Of a stretch of DNA of 64,000 nucleotides, positions 25,150 through 35,480 are shown one piece after another. Origin of the DNA: Synergistaceae bacterium (GTDB lineage: Bacteria; Synergistota; Synergistia; Synergistales; Aminobacteriaceae). The first letter of the stretch is position 1. Each line of letters begins with the position of its first letter. The translations under genes were made by a program, and so were the position numbers. Under the pieces are notes generated by a model. It did no database searches and was not told where the DNA came from. It saw nothing but the letters and a program-made list of their open reading frames with translations. The stretch spans positions 1 through 64,000 of the forward strand of contig JAFUYQ010000030.1 in assembly GCA_017470485.1 (NCBI GenBank), given 5' to 3'.

Positions 25150-26949
25150 ATGAACATAATACAAATACAAACATCAATTGACACGTTTCGAGAATTGCGG
25201 GAAGAGAACTCTTACTATGTGGACAAAACGGAAATGATTTATGAATATCTCAATAAGAAATTTGAGAAAGCCGTTTTATTCGCACGGCCTCGAAGGTTCG
25301 GGAAGACATTAACTATGACAATGTTTAGAGACTTTCTGGATATTCGACAGGATAGTAAAGGGATTTTTGAAGGGTTGAAAATTATGTCTCACTCTGAGAC
25401 GGTTGAGAAGTATATGAATCAGTATCCTGTCCTGTTCTTATCTCTGAAAGAAGTTTTCGGGACAGATTTTAATGCGATATTTAGGAACTTTCAAATTATA
25501 ACATCAAAACTATGCGAACAACACATCTATTTACGTGATAGCAACAATGTAAGTAATGTTAGCAGGACTTTCTTTGAAAAACTATTACAGCAAGAGGCGG
25601 AAACAGAAAATACGGTTCAAGCTCTCGATTTGTTATCTCAAATGCTCCGCATTTATTACAACAAGCCCGTCTTTATCATCATTGACGAGTATGACGTTCC
25701 AATGGCAAAAGCTCTAAACACTCCAGCTTACGATCAAACCAGAGACATGATTGAACATATGCTCAGTTATGTCTGCAAGACAAATGAAAATGTCAAATCA
25801 GTTATCCTCTCTGGATGCTTCTACACAGTTAAAAACAGCACCTACACCGGCGTGAATAACATAATCCCCTATACTGTTCTAAATCCGAACTATGCTTCTT
25901 ATATCGGGTTCACAGATGACGATGTGAAAAAGCTTCTCGCCGATGTCAGTCTTGAAGATCGGTATGACACTGTGTCTGAATGGTACGACGGCTATATTTT
26001 CGGACGGGAGAAAATGTACTGCCCATGGGACGTACTCCGCTATGTAAGTTCCGTATTGGACGGTTCTTACAGCGTTGAGATGGGTCCAGAGAGTTATTGG
26101 GTTAATACGTCAGAGACATCGTTAGAGCTGATTCATGGTTTTCTCGGAAAGGCGACTTCAGCATCGTCAACGTCATCAGTATCATCAGCGGCTACTGGCA
26201 GAACTACTAAATGCGCGAAGGCTGAAAACGCCGGCGAGACTGAGGGAACAGGAAAAACAAGAATTGGAGGCTCAATCACAGAATCCTTCGAGCAACTCCT
26301 AGCCGGAAAGACCATTGACTGCAAGATTAATGAGACACTCACATATCACAACATTCATTCAAACGGCGATAACATATGGTCGGCTCTATTAGAGACAGGC
26401 TACTTAACAAAGGCTGTGAAAGGACGAATGCCTTTAATGCCTCTTCGAATCCCCAATAAAAGCATTACTGATGTCTTCCGTCAGGAAGTATGGGACTTCT
26501 TCAGCGATAAAGTTGATAATGTTTTCGTGAGGAATCTGTCAAATGCTCTGTGGGCAGGGAAGATTGAAACTGCCGAGGAGACATTGAATTTAATATTAGA
26601 ATCCACGCTATCCTTCTATCATGCATATCAAGAATACAGTTATCACTTAATCCTTGACGGATTATTCACCGGACTTGGCTACCGTGTCGAATCTGAAAGG
26701 GAGAGCGGCTATGGACGAAGCGATTTGATGATTAAGGATCCAGCAAGAAGCAGAGCGTTAATTCTTGAGTTGAAACACACAGAGAATGAAAATGAAATGG
26801 ATAAATGGCTGCAAGAGGCCGTAGGGCAAATCGTGAAAATGAAGTATGAGAGCAAGCTGAGGTATGAGGGGTATGAAACAATAATTCGCTACGGAATGGT
26901 TTTTCGTGGCAAGAAAGCGATTATTGAAAGACTGTCGTTAGCTTCGTAG
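25150..26949 (+). CDS. AAA-ATPase-like / PD-(D/E)XK nuclease-like protein with low-complexity insert
   Basis: About 599 residues from the ATG at 25150 (TTG at 25144 and GTG at 25117 are alternatives). TSIDTFRELREENSYYVDKT opens the AAA-ATPase_like domain; Walker A RPRRFGKTLTMTMF; Walker B PVFIIIDEYDVPMAKAL. The C-terminal nuclease domain reads LIKD then ILELKHTENE, the Asp...Glu-x-Lys signature. Between the two domains is an insert of about 40 residues rich in Ser, Thr, Ala and Gly (residues ~333-378; TSASSTSSVSSAATGRTT), unlike anything in the 22510 protein. Function unknown; the paralogue and shared leader suggest duplication of a gene plus its control region. Confidence 0.85.
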   Translation: MNIIQIQTSIDTFRELREENSYYVDKTEMIYEYLNKKFEKAVLFARPRRFGKTLTMTMFRDFLDIRQDSKGIFEGLKIMSHSETVEKYMNQYPVLFLSLKEVFGTDFNAIFRNFQIITSKLCEQHIYLRDSNNVSNVSRTFFEKLLQQEAETENTVQALDLLSQMLRIYYNKPVFIIIDEYDVPMAKALNTPAYDQTRDMIEHMLSYVCKTNENVKSVILSGCFYTVKNSTYTGVNNIIPYTVLNPNYASYIGFTDDDVKKLLADVSLEDRYDTVSEWYDGYIFGREKMYCPWDVLRYVSSVLDGSYSVEMGPESYWVNTSETSLELIHGFLGKATSASSTSSVSSAATGRTTKCAKAENAGETEGTGKTRIGGSITESFEQLLAGKTIDCKINETLTYHNIHSNGDNIWSALLETGYLTKAVKGRMPLMPLRIPNKSITDVFRQEVWDFFSDKVDNVFVRNLSNALWAGKIETAEETLNLILESTLSFYHAYQEYSYHLILDGLFTGLGYRVESERESGYGRSDLMIKDPARSRALILELKHTENENEMDKWLQEAVGQIVKMKYESKLRYEGYETIIRYGMVFRGKKAIIERLSLAS

Positions 26950-27726
26950 TAAACATATTTTTTATTTTTTCCAAATCTTAAATTTTAAGCAAAAAGATTG
27001 CACAAAAGAAAAAATTAGAGTAAAAAATAGATGAATAGCGGATTCTAGTTGTGCAAAGTTGGAGCTAAAAACTGCACACAGTCTTCTCAGCAACAGCCGA
27101 AATTGCAACAAGAAAAGAGGCCGTTCATCAGCATTAAATACGGTAATGATAAGGCTTTATAGAGGAAATACCATCTTATCAGTAAATGGAAACTAGGCAA
27201 AATCGTTTTTGCAACGCGGTTGTGCAGATTATTCTGTATATGCCATTAAAATGCCGGATTATGCTTGAACGCTGAAAAAAACGTGCGTGCTTTTATTCGG
27301 GCTCGACCCCTGAGCCGCCGAACTTTGCAACTTCGGAAGGAATTTACTTTGCCAACGGTTCAAGCCGTTAAGCGTAATAAGTTATGGCTTAGAACATAAG
27401 CAATTTAGTAATTTAGTTTAGAAGCTGAATTATGGCCGGAGAATAAGAGCCGCCCTTGCACGTCCCGGACGGGCTGGAAGAGCGGAAAACAGCGGCGTAG
27501 CAGACACAAAAAAACTGTGGGTATAAACAACAAAGCAAGAGCCGCAGCATTCACTACTAGCACCTACAACTGGCATTTACTACCGTTTACATGCTAACAC
27601 AGCGTGAATACCGCAAAATTCGTCTTAACTAATATCCGTCTTAACTAATGTCGAGCATTAAAACAGCTTATAAAAACAGCTTATTACAATAGCTCGAAAA
27701 CGAAGAAAAATAGTTAGGTGAGGTAG
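26950..27726. other. 777 bp without a supported gene
   Basis: Contains TGTGCAAAGTTGGAG and ACTGCACACAGTC (about 27053-27080), echoing TGCACAAAGTTGTA at 21645 and 21910. A G/C-rich stretch near 27290-27330 and a Pro/Gly-rich region follow. This could hold the origin or terminator of the mobile element, but I see no iteron array. Confidence 0.35.
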
Positions 27727-30282
27727 CTAATCACCATAATAGCTAGAGATTAGCGGTTCATACCTTTCTGCCGCCTCTTTTGTCAGCCTGTAATCTTTCA
27801 AGTACATACCGTTTCTGCCCTTCAGCTTCATATCTTCATAACTCATGCCGATATAGTCTGCAATATCGCTGAAGAAATCTTTCCTTGACTTCTTGAAACG
27901 GACATTGTAGTTTTGATCGGTATACCACTGACGATAAGCCCCGTAAATCTTGTCAACGGTTACAAGTTCGTCTCGGCTGCCGTTCTCCCGACCACCGTTA
28001 CTGTGGCTGTTACTTTTAGAGCTATAACCGTGTGTATGACTGCCAGTAGAGTGTGTGGCGTGTGTGGCGTGCGTGGTGGTTGAAGTCCTCGCCTCCATCA
28101 TTGTAACAAAGAATTCAAGCGCAGAGTTGTTATCAACCCTATAGCTGTTCCTCATCACTGTGGACTCCGCTGGCTCATGAAATTTGTAGTCGTTCTCAAT
28201 GACTCCCTGAAATGCTTTCATGGCCTTATTGAAGATGCCGTCTCGTTCCATATACATCTTATCTAATAAATCCGTGTCCTGCTTCTTCTTGGGAATGACG
28301 TTTTTGCTCTCGAAGGGGATAATCCTGTCATAAACCCACTGACCATCGTCTCCACCAAATTTGGGGAGGCGGTTCATGCAGAACCAGAATAGACCGTCGT
28401 ATGTGAATTCAAATTTATCCTTACCCTTGAATTCGCCCTGGATAGAGTCGCCGCCCGTTGCCTGTTTGAAGATGTTTAGCTCCGCTATTGTCATAAAGCT
28501 CACATCCGCCGATCCTGCCAGCCTCTTACCGAAGATAGCACCAGAACCGAAACGGGCTTCCATCTGCCTTAAATCCGTCCCCATATAGTTACCCTTGCCT
28601 AAAATCTTCTCCGTCAGACTCTTCAGCTTCGATTTGCCGGTATTGCCCGGGCCAAACATGAAGAGCGACTGCTTGAACTTCTGACCGGGGACGTTTGAGA
28701 AACATGCACCCATGAATTCAAGGAGAAAACGCTTCTTCTCCTCGTTGCTGCCGTCCTTATCCCTAGTCAGTATATCAAGATACTGATCAAACACGGGAGT
28801 CTCCGTTTTGCTGGGATCATAAACAATCGGCAACTGTATCGTGCTTAAAACCTTCGGAGTATGGGGTAACAGCTCAAGTGTCCTCACATCTAACAAGCCG
28901 TTCTTCACATTGACATAACGCACATCGGCATTCAGCTCGCTGTGACTGACATACTTCTCCGACTTGCTTGTCAAGGCCACAGCCTTATCTATGGCCGAAA
29001 CATCAAGTAATAGCGGATTATAGGCTTCGATAAAGCCTTTTACAGCTCCGGCAAAAACTTCTTTAGCGTAACAGATATACACGCCATCACGATAAACGTA
29101 GAAACTGCAATCGCTCCTAGCAGAGTCACGGACGATGATGTGAGGCAGGTGTTCACGTGTGTATAAATACAGCAAGGGCGCAGAGACAGAGAGCTTACCC
29201 TTCTTCTCGACAACGAAGGACGGACGCTGGGCATCTCTTATTACACTATGATGAAAATGGCCATGACAAGCCGTAATGCTAGCTTCTATAGTTTGAACGG
29301 AGTAGTCATGTCTATCCCACTTATCACGGTATAATGAGGACTCGTGGAAGATCAAGTCAATCAGCTCCGCGTTAGGACCGGTGCGGAAAGCGATTAAAGC
29401 ACAGAGGCTTACATCAGCCTCTGAAGGAGTTTTCCTAGCGGGAATCTCCCCCCCCCCCCCCCTATCAAATAAGAGCTTGAACTTCTCCCCGTTCTTCTGG
29501 GAACGTAAGTCATATAGAATCTGAGGAATATCATCTTCAGTAAGACGGATAAAGTGTTCCTCATCGAAATCCATATTGCCCATATCCTGTGGGCATTTAC
29601 GCATCTTGGCCTCTAAAAGCTGTAACAGGGCATCGGTGCAGTCAACAACGTCTTCGCTACTTGAAATTTGCTCTCCCGTGAATGTCGAGAATCTGTTAGT
29701 CAAACCACCGATGTAGAGTTCTAATCCATTATTCGGATTCTCGACATAATACTCCTTACTCAGCTTACGTGTACCCTTCTTATCGGCCATGATCGGCAGG
29801 CGGCTCAAGTTGCACTTACCATAGAAATGAATGCCGTTGTGGCTTGGTGAGACTTCGGCGTAAGTAGGTAATAGGGACAGTAACTCCTGAACTAATAAAG
29901 AGTCACTGGTCTGATGGTCAACATCAAGAAAGAAATATCCTTCAGGGATAACGAAGCCGATGCCGCGCACAGTCTTGGCTGTTGTATCAGCGTTTACGGC
30001 TTCTGTATTTGCGGCTGTTTCTGCGGCCTCTGTACTTGCTGTACTTGCTGTACTTGCCGATCTGGCGTTATTATCGCTCTTAGCTGTCTTAGCCGTCTTG
30101 GCTGCCTCTATCTTCAACACCGCTTTCGCCAGTGCTGAAGCAACATTATAATAATCCGTCCATTCATGACTATGATCCTGACTTGCACCTGTTTCATGGC
30201 CGGTGAGAGCTGAGAACGGACGCTTTCTGCCTTCCGATAACTTCCAAAGAACCCAAATGGGCTGTGACTTTAATGATTGCAT
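27727..30282 (-). CDS. PrimPol-like / P4-family helicase replication protein of a mobile element
   Basis: 851 residues. The N-terminal ~230 residues resemble primase-polymerase heads of plasmid/phage proteins (IWVLWKLSEGRKRPFS; IPEGYFFLDVDHQT as the metal-binding Asp motif; YAEVSPSHNGIHFYGK; FSTFTGEQ). The C-terminal half is a D5/P4-type SF3 helicase: SLFMFGPGNTGKSKL (Walker A), AGSADVSF, FEFTYDGLFWFCMNRLPKFG, then DRIIPFESKNV. Three low-complexity segments are present: near residues 55-92 (Ala/Thr/Ser), the Gly4 encoded by a 15-C run (29448-29462), and residues ~731-765 (Thr/His/Ser/Asn). Such proteins initiate replication of integrative or plasmid-like elements; SCC-type islands pair similar helicases with serine recombinases. 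Confidence 0.8.
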   Translation of the reverse strand: MQSLKSQPIWVLWKLSEGRKRPFSALTGHETGASQDHSHEWTDYYNVASALAKAVLKIEAAKTAKTAKSDNNARSASTASTASTEAAETAANTEAVNADTTAKTVRGIGFVIPEGYFFLDVDHQTSDSLLVQELLSLLPTYAEVSPSHNGIHFYGKCNLSRLPIMADKKGTRKLSKEYYVENPNNGLELYIGGLTNRFSTFTGEQISSSEDVVDCTDALLQLLEAKMRKCPQDMGNMDFDEEHFIRLTEDDIPQILYDLRSQKNGEKFKLLFDRGGGGEIPARKTPSEADVSLCALIAFRTGPNAELIDLIFHESSLYRDKWDRHDYSVQTIEASITACHGHFHHSVIRDAQRPSFVVEKKGKLSVSAPLLYLYTREHLPHIIVRDSARSDCSFYVYRDGVYICYAKEVFAGAVKGFIEAYNPLLLDVSAIDKAVALTSKSEKYVSHSELNADVRYVNVKNGLLDVRTLELLPHTPKVLSTIQLPIVYDPSKTETPVFDQYLDILTRDKDGSNEEKKRFLLEFMGACFSNVPGQKFKQSLFMFGPGNTGKSKLKSLTEKILGKGNYMGTDLRQMEARFGSGAIFGKRLAGSADVSFMTIAELNIFKQATGGDSIQGEFKGKDKFEFTYDGLFWFCMNRLPKFGGDDGQWVYDRIIPFESKNVIPKKKQDTDLLDKMYMERDGIFNKAMKAFQGVIENDYKFHEPAESTVMRNSYRVDNNSALEFFVTMMEARTSTTTHATHATHSTGSHTHGYSSKSNSHSNGGRENGSRDELVTVDKIYGAYRQWYTDQNYNVRFKKSRKDFFSDIADYIGMSYEDMKLKGRNGMYLKDYRLTKEAAERYEPLISSYYGD
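29448..29462 (-). repeat. poly-C tract (15 C; poly-G in the coding strand) inside the primase-helicase gene
   Basis: Encodes Arg-Gly-Gly-Gly-Gly-Glu and is currently in frame (FDRGGGGEIPARK). It is the longest homopolymer in the window. One base more or less would cut the protein before its helicase domain. Confidence 0.9.
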
Positions 30283-31176
30283 GATAATTACTACACGCTC
30301 CTTACGTATAAAGATTTCTTAATTAAAACTCTTAACCTTATAGAGTTAAAAATCATCAAAATTCCCTCGTTGCGCTTTATTGCTTATTACAGTCTTTTTT
30401 ATCCTCACCCCCTCCCCTTTTTCAGACTATCCCACTCGATCTTGCTGACCCTGTTACCGATCTTGACGGATTCGAATTTGGTTGATAAACTGACAATGAA
30501 TTTTTGTTTGCTTTAATAACTATTTTCCAGGTTTCAAAGAGACAACGACAATTAAAAGAATCATTTAAGTTCTTCTAACGCCTCACTATCAGCTAATGTA
30601 TAAAATTACTAACACATACACAGTATCTTTTAGTATTTATTTTTTAATATCCTTACTGTGTGTTCCAATTCTATCGTCTTAAAATGCGGCGTCAAGGCCT
30701 TTTTGAGTTGCAAGCTCAGATAAACCAGACTCGGCTGAGCCTCAGCTGAGCAGGGATAGAAAAGAATAAAAAAAAATAAAAAATCCCCTACCGTGTGTAA
30801 ATGGTAGAGAGCCGAAAAAGGCCGGAACTTTGGAAACTTTGGAGCGTCGGTACTTGGCAAGGATATAAGCATAATGGGTTTGAGGCTGTTCTTCTGTGTC
30901 TGCCGTCTGCTGTATGTGTCTATTGTCCATGTCTGCCATCTATGTCAGTGCCGATGGTCGTCTAGCCGTCTAGCTGTATGGTCGCTATCTGTTACAAAGT
31001 AGAAATCTTCAACTTCACATTTGTAATGAAGTTATAACGTTGCCTCGTGCCGCGCCTCCAAACGACCATGAGACATACATCGGTCTAAAACACATCAACT
31101 GGCAATGATAAGAACCAGTGCGACATTAGACGGCCATGTTAGCCTGCCATGATGAGAAAATCGACGGTCTAAATTT
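30283..31176. other. 894 bp without a supported gene
   Basis: AT-rich near the primase start and mixed composition towards the recombinase. The plus-strand piece TCACCCCCTCCCCTTTTT and several short CTGTCTG/GTCTGCC repeats near 30890-30980 are visible, plus TCGGTCTAAA/GACGGTCTAAA at 31080 and 31161 as a short direct repeat that might mark a recombinase site. Nothing is strong enough to name. Confidence 0.35.
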
Positions 31177-32856
31177 TTAATTCCATTCAATATTTATGCT
31201 GCCTACCTGTCCCCCTATGATTATCCTCTTAATTCTTGGCAAGAGCTGTTCAACCGCCCTCGGTAGCTTGCCTGTTTCGTCCGATTTTGCCGTTATTTGC
31301 GCCTCTTGTCCCGTTTCTTCAGCCGTCTTTGAAGCCGACAGCGATCCTTGAGCTTCCGGCTCTTGATCTGCCTGTCTTAAAATCTCAGCTATGATATCGC
31401 TTTCTCTAACGCTCTTTGTTGAACAGTAAAAGCCGGTTTCGTCAGCATTATTGCCAACACAATTATGGCCAGCACAGCCGACAGAACTGCCACAATCATT
31501 AACATTAATAACGCTGTATATATCTTGACCGCTGTGTATATCTTGCGTTGGTTGCTTGGGCAACTTGCCCTTCTTAGGAGTCCTGCAACTCCAGACTTTG
31601 TAATTATTACCTTTCTTGGCATCTTTGTACGTCTTCCTTACCATCAGCGAGCCGCAATCACCACAGATTATTTTGCCAAACAGCAGAGTTTTGCTTCCGT
31701 AACTGGCCATTGGGGACGAGCCAGTCCTGCCAGCAGTACCGGTGACAGTCTTTCCCGTTCCAGCTACAGTATCAACAGTTTCAAGTGATGAAGCCGTAGT
31801 TGCCGTAGTTGCCACAGCAGAAGATAGAGAAGATAGAGCCGTTTTCTGTATTTCTTCAATCTCTGCCTTCCTCATTTGCAACTTTCTCTGTGTTGCCTCC
31901 CACACGGCACGACTGATGATTCCCACATGATCATCAACCAAATAGTTGCTGTCATATGCTCCTTTTTTCATTCTTTCTTTCGTTTTTTCTTTCTCTGCTT
32001 CCTTTGCTGTTTCAATCCCCATAACAGACCCTTTTTCCGTCCCATTCGTTGCCCCATTTTTTGCCATTCCCTTCTCAGGCTGTTTTGTCAACATATTCTT
32101 TGGCGCACGCTTCTGAAGCAATTTATCCCCGACATACGTTTCATTAGTCAGGATATACGTTATGCCGCTGGCTGTAAGCGTTTTCCCGTTCTTACCGACA
32201 ACACCTCGTGAGGCCAAGAGCTTCTGTATATCAGCCACAGTGCGCCCTTCCAAGAAGAGGCTGAATATTGCTCGCACAACTGTCGCGTCTTGGTTGGGTA
32301 TCAGCTTGCCGCCGATAGAGTCATATCCCAGCATTCTGTTATTACAATTATTCCCTAGATTGTACTCTCCCTTCTTCACTCTCTCCCTAATGCTCCACTT
32401 GACATTCTCAGAGATGCTTTTGCTCTCGTTCTGGGCAAAGACCGACATGATAGACAGTAACATCGAACTGCTCGGATCGGCTGTGTTGATATTCTCTTTC
32501 TCGAAATAGACATCAACCCCGTTGCCGTGTAAAAGGTTAAGATACTTCTGGCAGTCAACGACGTTTCTGGAGAAACGGGAGACGCTCTTAACCAGGATAT
32601 AGTCTACCCTGCCTTCTAACGCGTCCTTGATCATTTGCTGAAATCCTTTGCGTTTCTCGGCATCGAGACCGGATTTCTCATCGCTGTAGATGCCGGCAAA
32701 ATCCCAATCATCATGCGAGGCTATATAGCTCTGGTAATAGTTCGACTGTGTTTCTATGCTGTCTTCCTGCTCCTCAAGGAGCGTAGAGACGCGGCAGTAA
32801 GCCGCAACTCTCTTCTTATGCTGATCACGTTTCCTGCTGATTCTGATTATGTTCAT
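31177..32856 (-). CDS. Large serine recombinase (fourth of the cluster)
   Basis: 559 residues. Catalytic domain: KKRVAAYCRVSTLLEEQEDS (nucleophile Ser after RV), FAGIYSDEKSGLDAEKRKGF, YILVKSVSRFSRNVVDCQKY (both catalytic Arg), NESKSISENVKWSIRERV. The recombinase domain follows (NNRMLGYDS, VVRAIFSLFLEGRTVADIQK, TLTASGITYILTNETYVGDK) and a zinc ribbon KIICGDCGSLMVRKTY. Three low-complexity inserts sit after YVGDK (~residues 245-290), before the ribbon (~345-385) and behind it. Site-specific integration/excision or cassette exchange is expected. The start has GGGACAGG upstream, similar to the next recombinase. Confidence 0.88.
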   Translation of the reverse strand: MNIIRISRKRDQHKKRVAAYCRVSTLLEEQEDSIETQSNYYQSYIASHDDWDFAGIYSDEKSGLDAEKRKGFQQMIKDALEGRVDYILVKSVSRFSRNVVDCQKYLNLLHGNGVDVYFEKENINTADPSSSMLLSIMSVFAQNESKSISENVKWSIRERVKKGEYNLGNNCNNRMLGYDSIGGKLIPNQDATVVRAIFSLFLEGRTVADIQKLLASRGVVGKNGKTLTASGITYILTNETYVGDKLLQKRAPKNMLTKQPEKGMAKNGATNGTEKGSVMGIETAKEAEKEKTKERMKKGAYDSNYLVDDHVGIISRAVWEATQRKLQMRKAEIEEIQKTALSSLSSAVATTATTASSLETVDTVAGTGKTVTGTAGRTGSSPMASYGSKTLLFGKIICGDCGSLMVRKTYKDAKKGNNYKVWSCRTPKKGKLPKQPTQDIHSGQDIYSVINVNDCGSSVGCAGHNCVGNNADETGFYCSTKSVRESDIIAEILRQADQEPEAQGSLSASKTAEETGQEAQITAKSDETGKLPRAVEQLLPRIKRIIIGGQVGSINIEWN

Positions 32857-33014
32857 TAATAGGCCACCTGTCCCTTTTGTTTATTTTGTTTCTTTTTGTT
32901 ACTTTTGTCCTTTTCTACTAAGTAAAAATTTGAATGGATGCTGTTTGGTTATTGTGATTACCACAGTTTGAAAATTAATGCTGTGGGCTTGAAGCACTGT
33001 GGGCTTACGGCTTC

Positions 33015-35237
33015 TTACGCCTTGCTGGGCTTGCTGATTGGTGAGACTTGTGCACTTGAGGTTGTGCTTGAGGCAGTTATGGCCTCTGCTAGTGCGGCTG
33101 TGGCAATTTCTTTCGCCTCCCTTCTTTTGATTTGTTCTCTGTAAAGACCGGCGATAAACTGTGGATCGTCTTTATCCCTTGCAACTCCTGATGGAACTGT
33201 TGACACAATCCCGCATCGCCAGTAAACCCGGACTACCCGATCATCAATGAACTCATCGCCATTGGCTCTCATCTGTTGGATTTCCGTCTCTTTGCAACTG
33301 TGCCGTCCGAAGTCTATACGATCAATTAGGTCATCAACCCACCAGTAATGGACTTTCGTGAATTTTGCCTGTTTCTTCTTTATGGCAAGCATTTTTTCGG
33401 CCGCCTTCTTGAATTTCGGCTTCTGTAACTTGGCCGAAATAATTTCGAGCCCCAACTGTGTGTAAGCCGTCAGGACAGCTTCTTCTACGAGAGCCGATGG
33501 CATTATGAAATTGTGGCAGCAGCCATCAGCCGTTTCGTCGATTCTGTCAGCTCCGACAGTTCCATGAACTTTGCCAGCGTATGTAAGCACAGTAGTGTTC
33601 TCCTGCTGTGGTCTGTTCTCCTGCTGGGACTGGGAGCGTACACTATCATCACAAAACCAGCCCGTCTCGTTTCTTCTCTGCACAGTTATTGTCTTCTGAT
33701 GCAGTGTGGCTTTACAGTACGGACATCTCAGTTTATCGCCGAATGGATATTGATATTCCCCAGTCTGCTTGTTCTTCATTCCCAAGATTTCCTGAACCCG
33801 ACGGAACTGTTTATGACTGACAATTGGCCTGTGGTGATTCTCGATGTAGTAAGAAGCTATTGATGTGCAGTCATTCTTAACCTTCTGATGATGCAGATGA
33901 TCAAGCTTGTAAAATTTTTGAAGCTGAATGTCTCCAGCGTAACGTTCATTTGTGAGAATGTCCTTGACTGCTTGTTTGTACCACACAGCCTTGCCTGACG
34001 GGGTTGGAATCTTGTTCTTCGTCAAGTATTTGCAAATATCCTCTATCGAATGCCCGTGTTCATACAGGTAGAAGATCCTCTGTACAACGGCGGCTTCTGC
34101 AGGGACGATTTCATATTCATCACAGAAGAGGTCAGTACTGCTTGTCTCCATGCCTGCCATGGCTGCCGTCCCGCAGGTCTTTTTAGCGTTTTTACGACGC
34201 TTTCTGCCGCTGGGCTTGCCGCCATTATCGGCATCTGCCGTTTCTCCCGCGTCGGCATTATCTGTTGCATTATAATTCAGCAGCGGATCAATCAGAGGAT
34301 CAATCAATGGATCGATTTCCGGCAGTTTCTCCCCGCCGAGAAAATTGAAATGAGGGGTTATTACCATTTCTTCGCGCTTAGTGTCTGTTCCTGCTGTCCC
34401 TAATGCCTGCGCTGAGTCTGTGGCCATTTCTGTGTCGGACGAAGATGTTTGTAGCGGCCTTTCCAGAGCAGCAACAGCTTTTAATGTCTCTAGAGAATTG
34501 AGACCGCCACAGGAAGTGCTTCCGTAGCTTCCGTTGCTTCCGTTGCAGTTGCCGTTATTGCTGCCGACACCGTTATTGTTAAAGGGGTTGTAGTCACCAT
34601 TATCATACGCCGCCAGAAAGGCTTCGATTTCATCCTTCTTCTCGTTTTTCCTCCTATACCCATATAGCTTTGACCATTTTGCCTTGCCGCTTTCAAATCT
34701 CTTCCTGATACCCCACTTGACGTTCTCGGATATCGACCGGCTTTCTTCTTCCGCAAATCCAGCCAATAGCGTGAAAAGCATTTTTGACGTACCGCTTCTT
34801 GTATCAATACTGTCATTCTCAAAGCAAATGTGGGCACCGGCATCTTGTATACGGCGTGCATATGTCAGGCATTCTAACGTGTTACGGGCAAAACGGCTGA
34901 CGGATTTTGTTAAAATCAAGTCAATCTTTCCATGCTCACAGTCCTCAATCATCTGCTTGAATTTTGGCCGTTTCTCCGCGCTTGTCCCTGATATTCCTTC
35001 ATCGGCGTAGATGCCTGCCAGCTCCCATTCGGGGTTTGATGTAATGCGCTCGGTGTAGGTTTTGATTTGCGTCGCAAAGCTGGTGAGCTGTTCCTCCATG
35101 CCGGTTGAGACGCGGCAGTACGCGGCCACACGGAGCTTGGAATGTACACTGCCACCGTTTTTATTGCCGTTGATTTTGCCAGTGTTGGTCTGTTCATTAA
35201 AGATCTTCCGCATTGTGCTAATTGTTTTACTACTCAT
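33015..35237 (-). CDS. Large serine recombinase (third of the cluster, 740 aa)
   Basis: KLRVAAYCRVSTGMEEQLTS (Ser nucleophile), LAGIYADEGISGTSAEKRPK, LILTKSVSRFARNTLECLTY, EEESRSISENVKWGIRKRFE, then a Gly/Asn/Ser insert (NNGVGSNNGNCNGSNGSYGS) and a second insert with PEIDPLIDPLIDPLLNYN before the recombinase domain resumes (VVQRIFYLYEHGHSIEDICK, KQAVKDILTNERYAGDIQLQ). Zinc ribbon: FGDKLRCPYCKATLHQ...GWFCDD. About 200 residues longer than usual because of the inserts. It is the most canonical member of the set and a good candidate for the active integrase. AGGACAGG precedes the ATG. Confidence 0.88.
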   Translation of the reverse strand: MSSKTISTMRKIFNEQTNTGKINGNKNGGSVHSKLRVAAYCRVSTGMEEQLTSFATQIKTYTERITSNPEWELAGIYADEGISGTSAEKRPKFKQMIEDCEHGKIDLILTKSVSRFARNTLECLTYARRIQDAGAHICFENDSIDTRSGTSKMLFTLLAGFAEEESRSISENVKWGIRKRFESGKAKWSKLYGYRRKNEKKDEIEAFLAAYDNGDYNPFNNNGVGSNNGNCNGSNGSYGSTSCGGLNSLETLKAVAALERPLQTSSSDTEMATDSAQALGTAGTDTKREEMVITPHFNFLGGEKLPEIDPLIDPLIDPLLNYNATDNADAGETADADNGGKPSGRKRRKNAKKTCGTAAMAGMETSSTDLFCDEYEIVPAEAAVVQRIFYLYEHGHSIEDICKYLTKNKIPTPSGKAVWYKQAVKDILTNERYAGDIQLQKFYKLDHLHHQKVKNDCTSIASYYIENHHRPIVSHKQFRRVQEILGMKNKQTGEYQYPFGDKLRCPYCKATLHQKTITVQRRNETGWFCDDSVRSQSQQENRPQQENTTVLTYAGKVHGTVGADRIDETADGCCHNFIMPSALVEEAVLTAYTQLGLEIISAKLQKPKFKKAAEKMLAIKKKQAKFTKVHYWWVDDLIDRIDFGRHSCKETEIQQMRANGDEFIDDRVVRVYWRCGIVSTVPSGVARDKDDPQFIAGLYREQIKRREAKEIATAALAEAITASSTTSSAQVSPISKPSKA

Positions 35238-35305
35238 GGTTATTTACCTGTCCTTTCTTAATTTGTTTTCTTTTTTTATTGCTGGCACAGCACTTTATGT
35301 AAAAA

Positions 35306-35350
35306 TGACTGAGCCTGACTGAGCCTGACTGAGCCTGACTGAGCCTGACT
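35306..35350 (+). repeat. 10-bp tandem repeat TGACTGAGCC, 4.5 copies
   Basis: Perfect tandem copies in the spacer between two recombinase genes. Could be a recombination target, an operator or simply slippage DNA. Confidence 0.85.
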
Positions 35351-35480
35351 GTGTCTATTTGTCTCTATCATTAAGCCTTGCGGTTCACTGTGTGTAAATC
35401 CAGTATCCACAAGGCTTTTTAAGACTTTTTCTTGTTCCCTAAACCATGATGCCGTCAAAGCCACCGGAAGTCAAATCTAG

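Noticed and set aside
35306..35350. CRISPR or iteron array
   Set aside because: 10-bp units without spacers; too short and isolated to call an origin.
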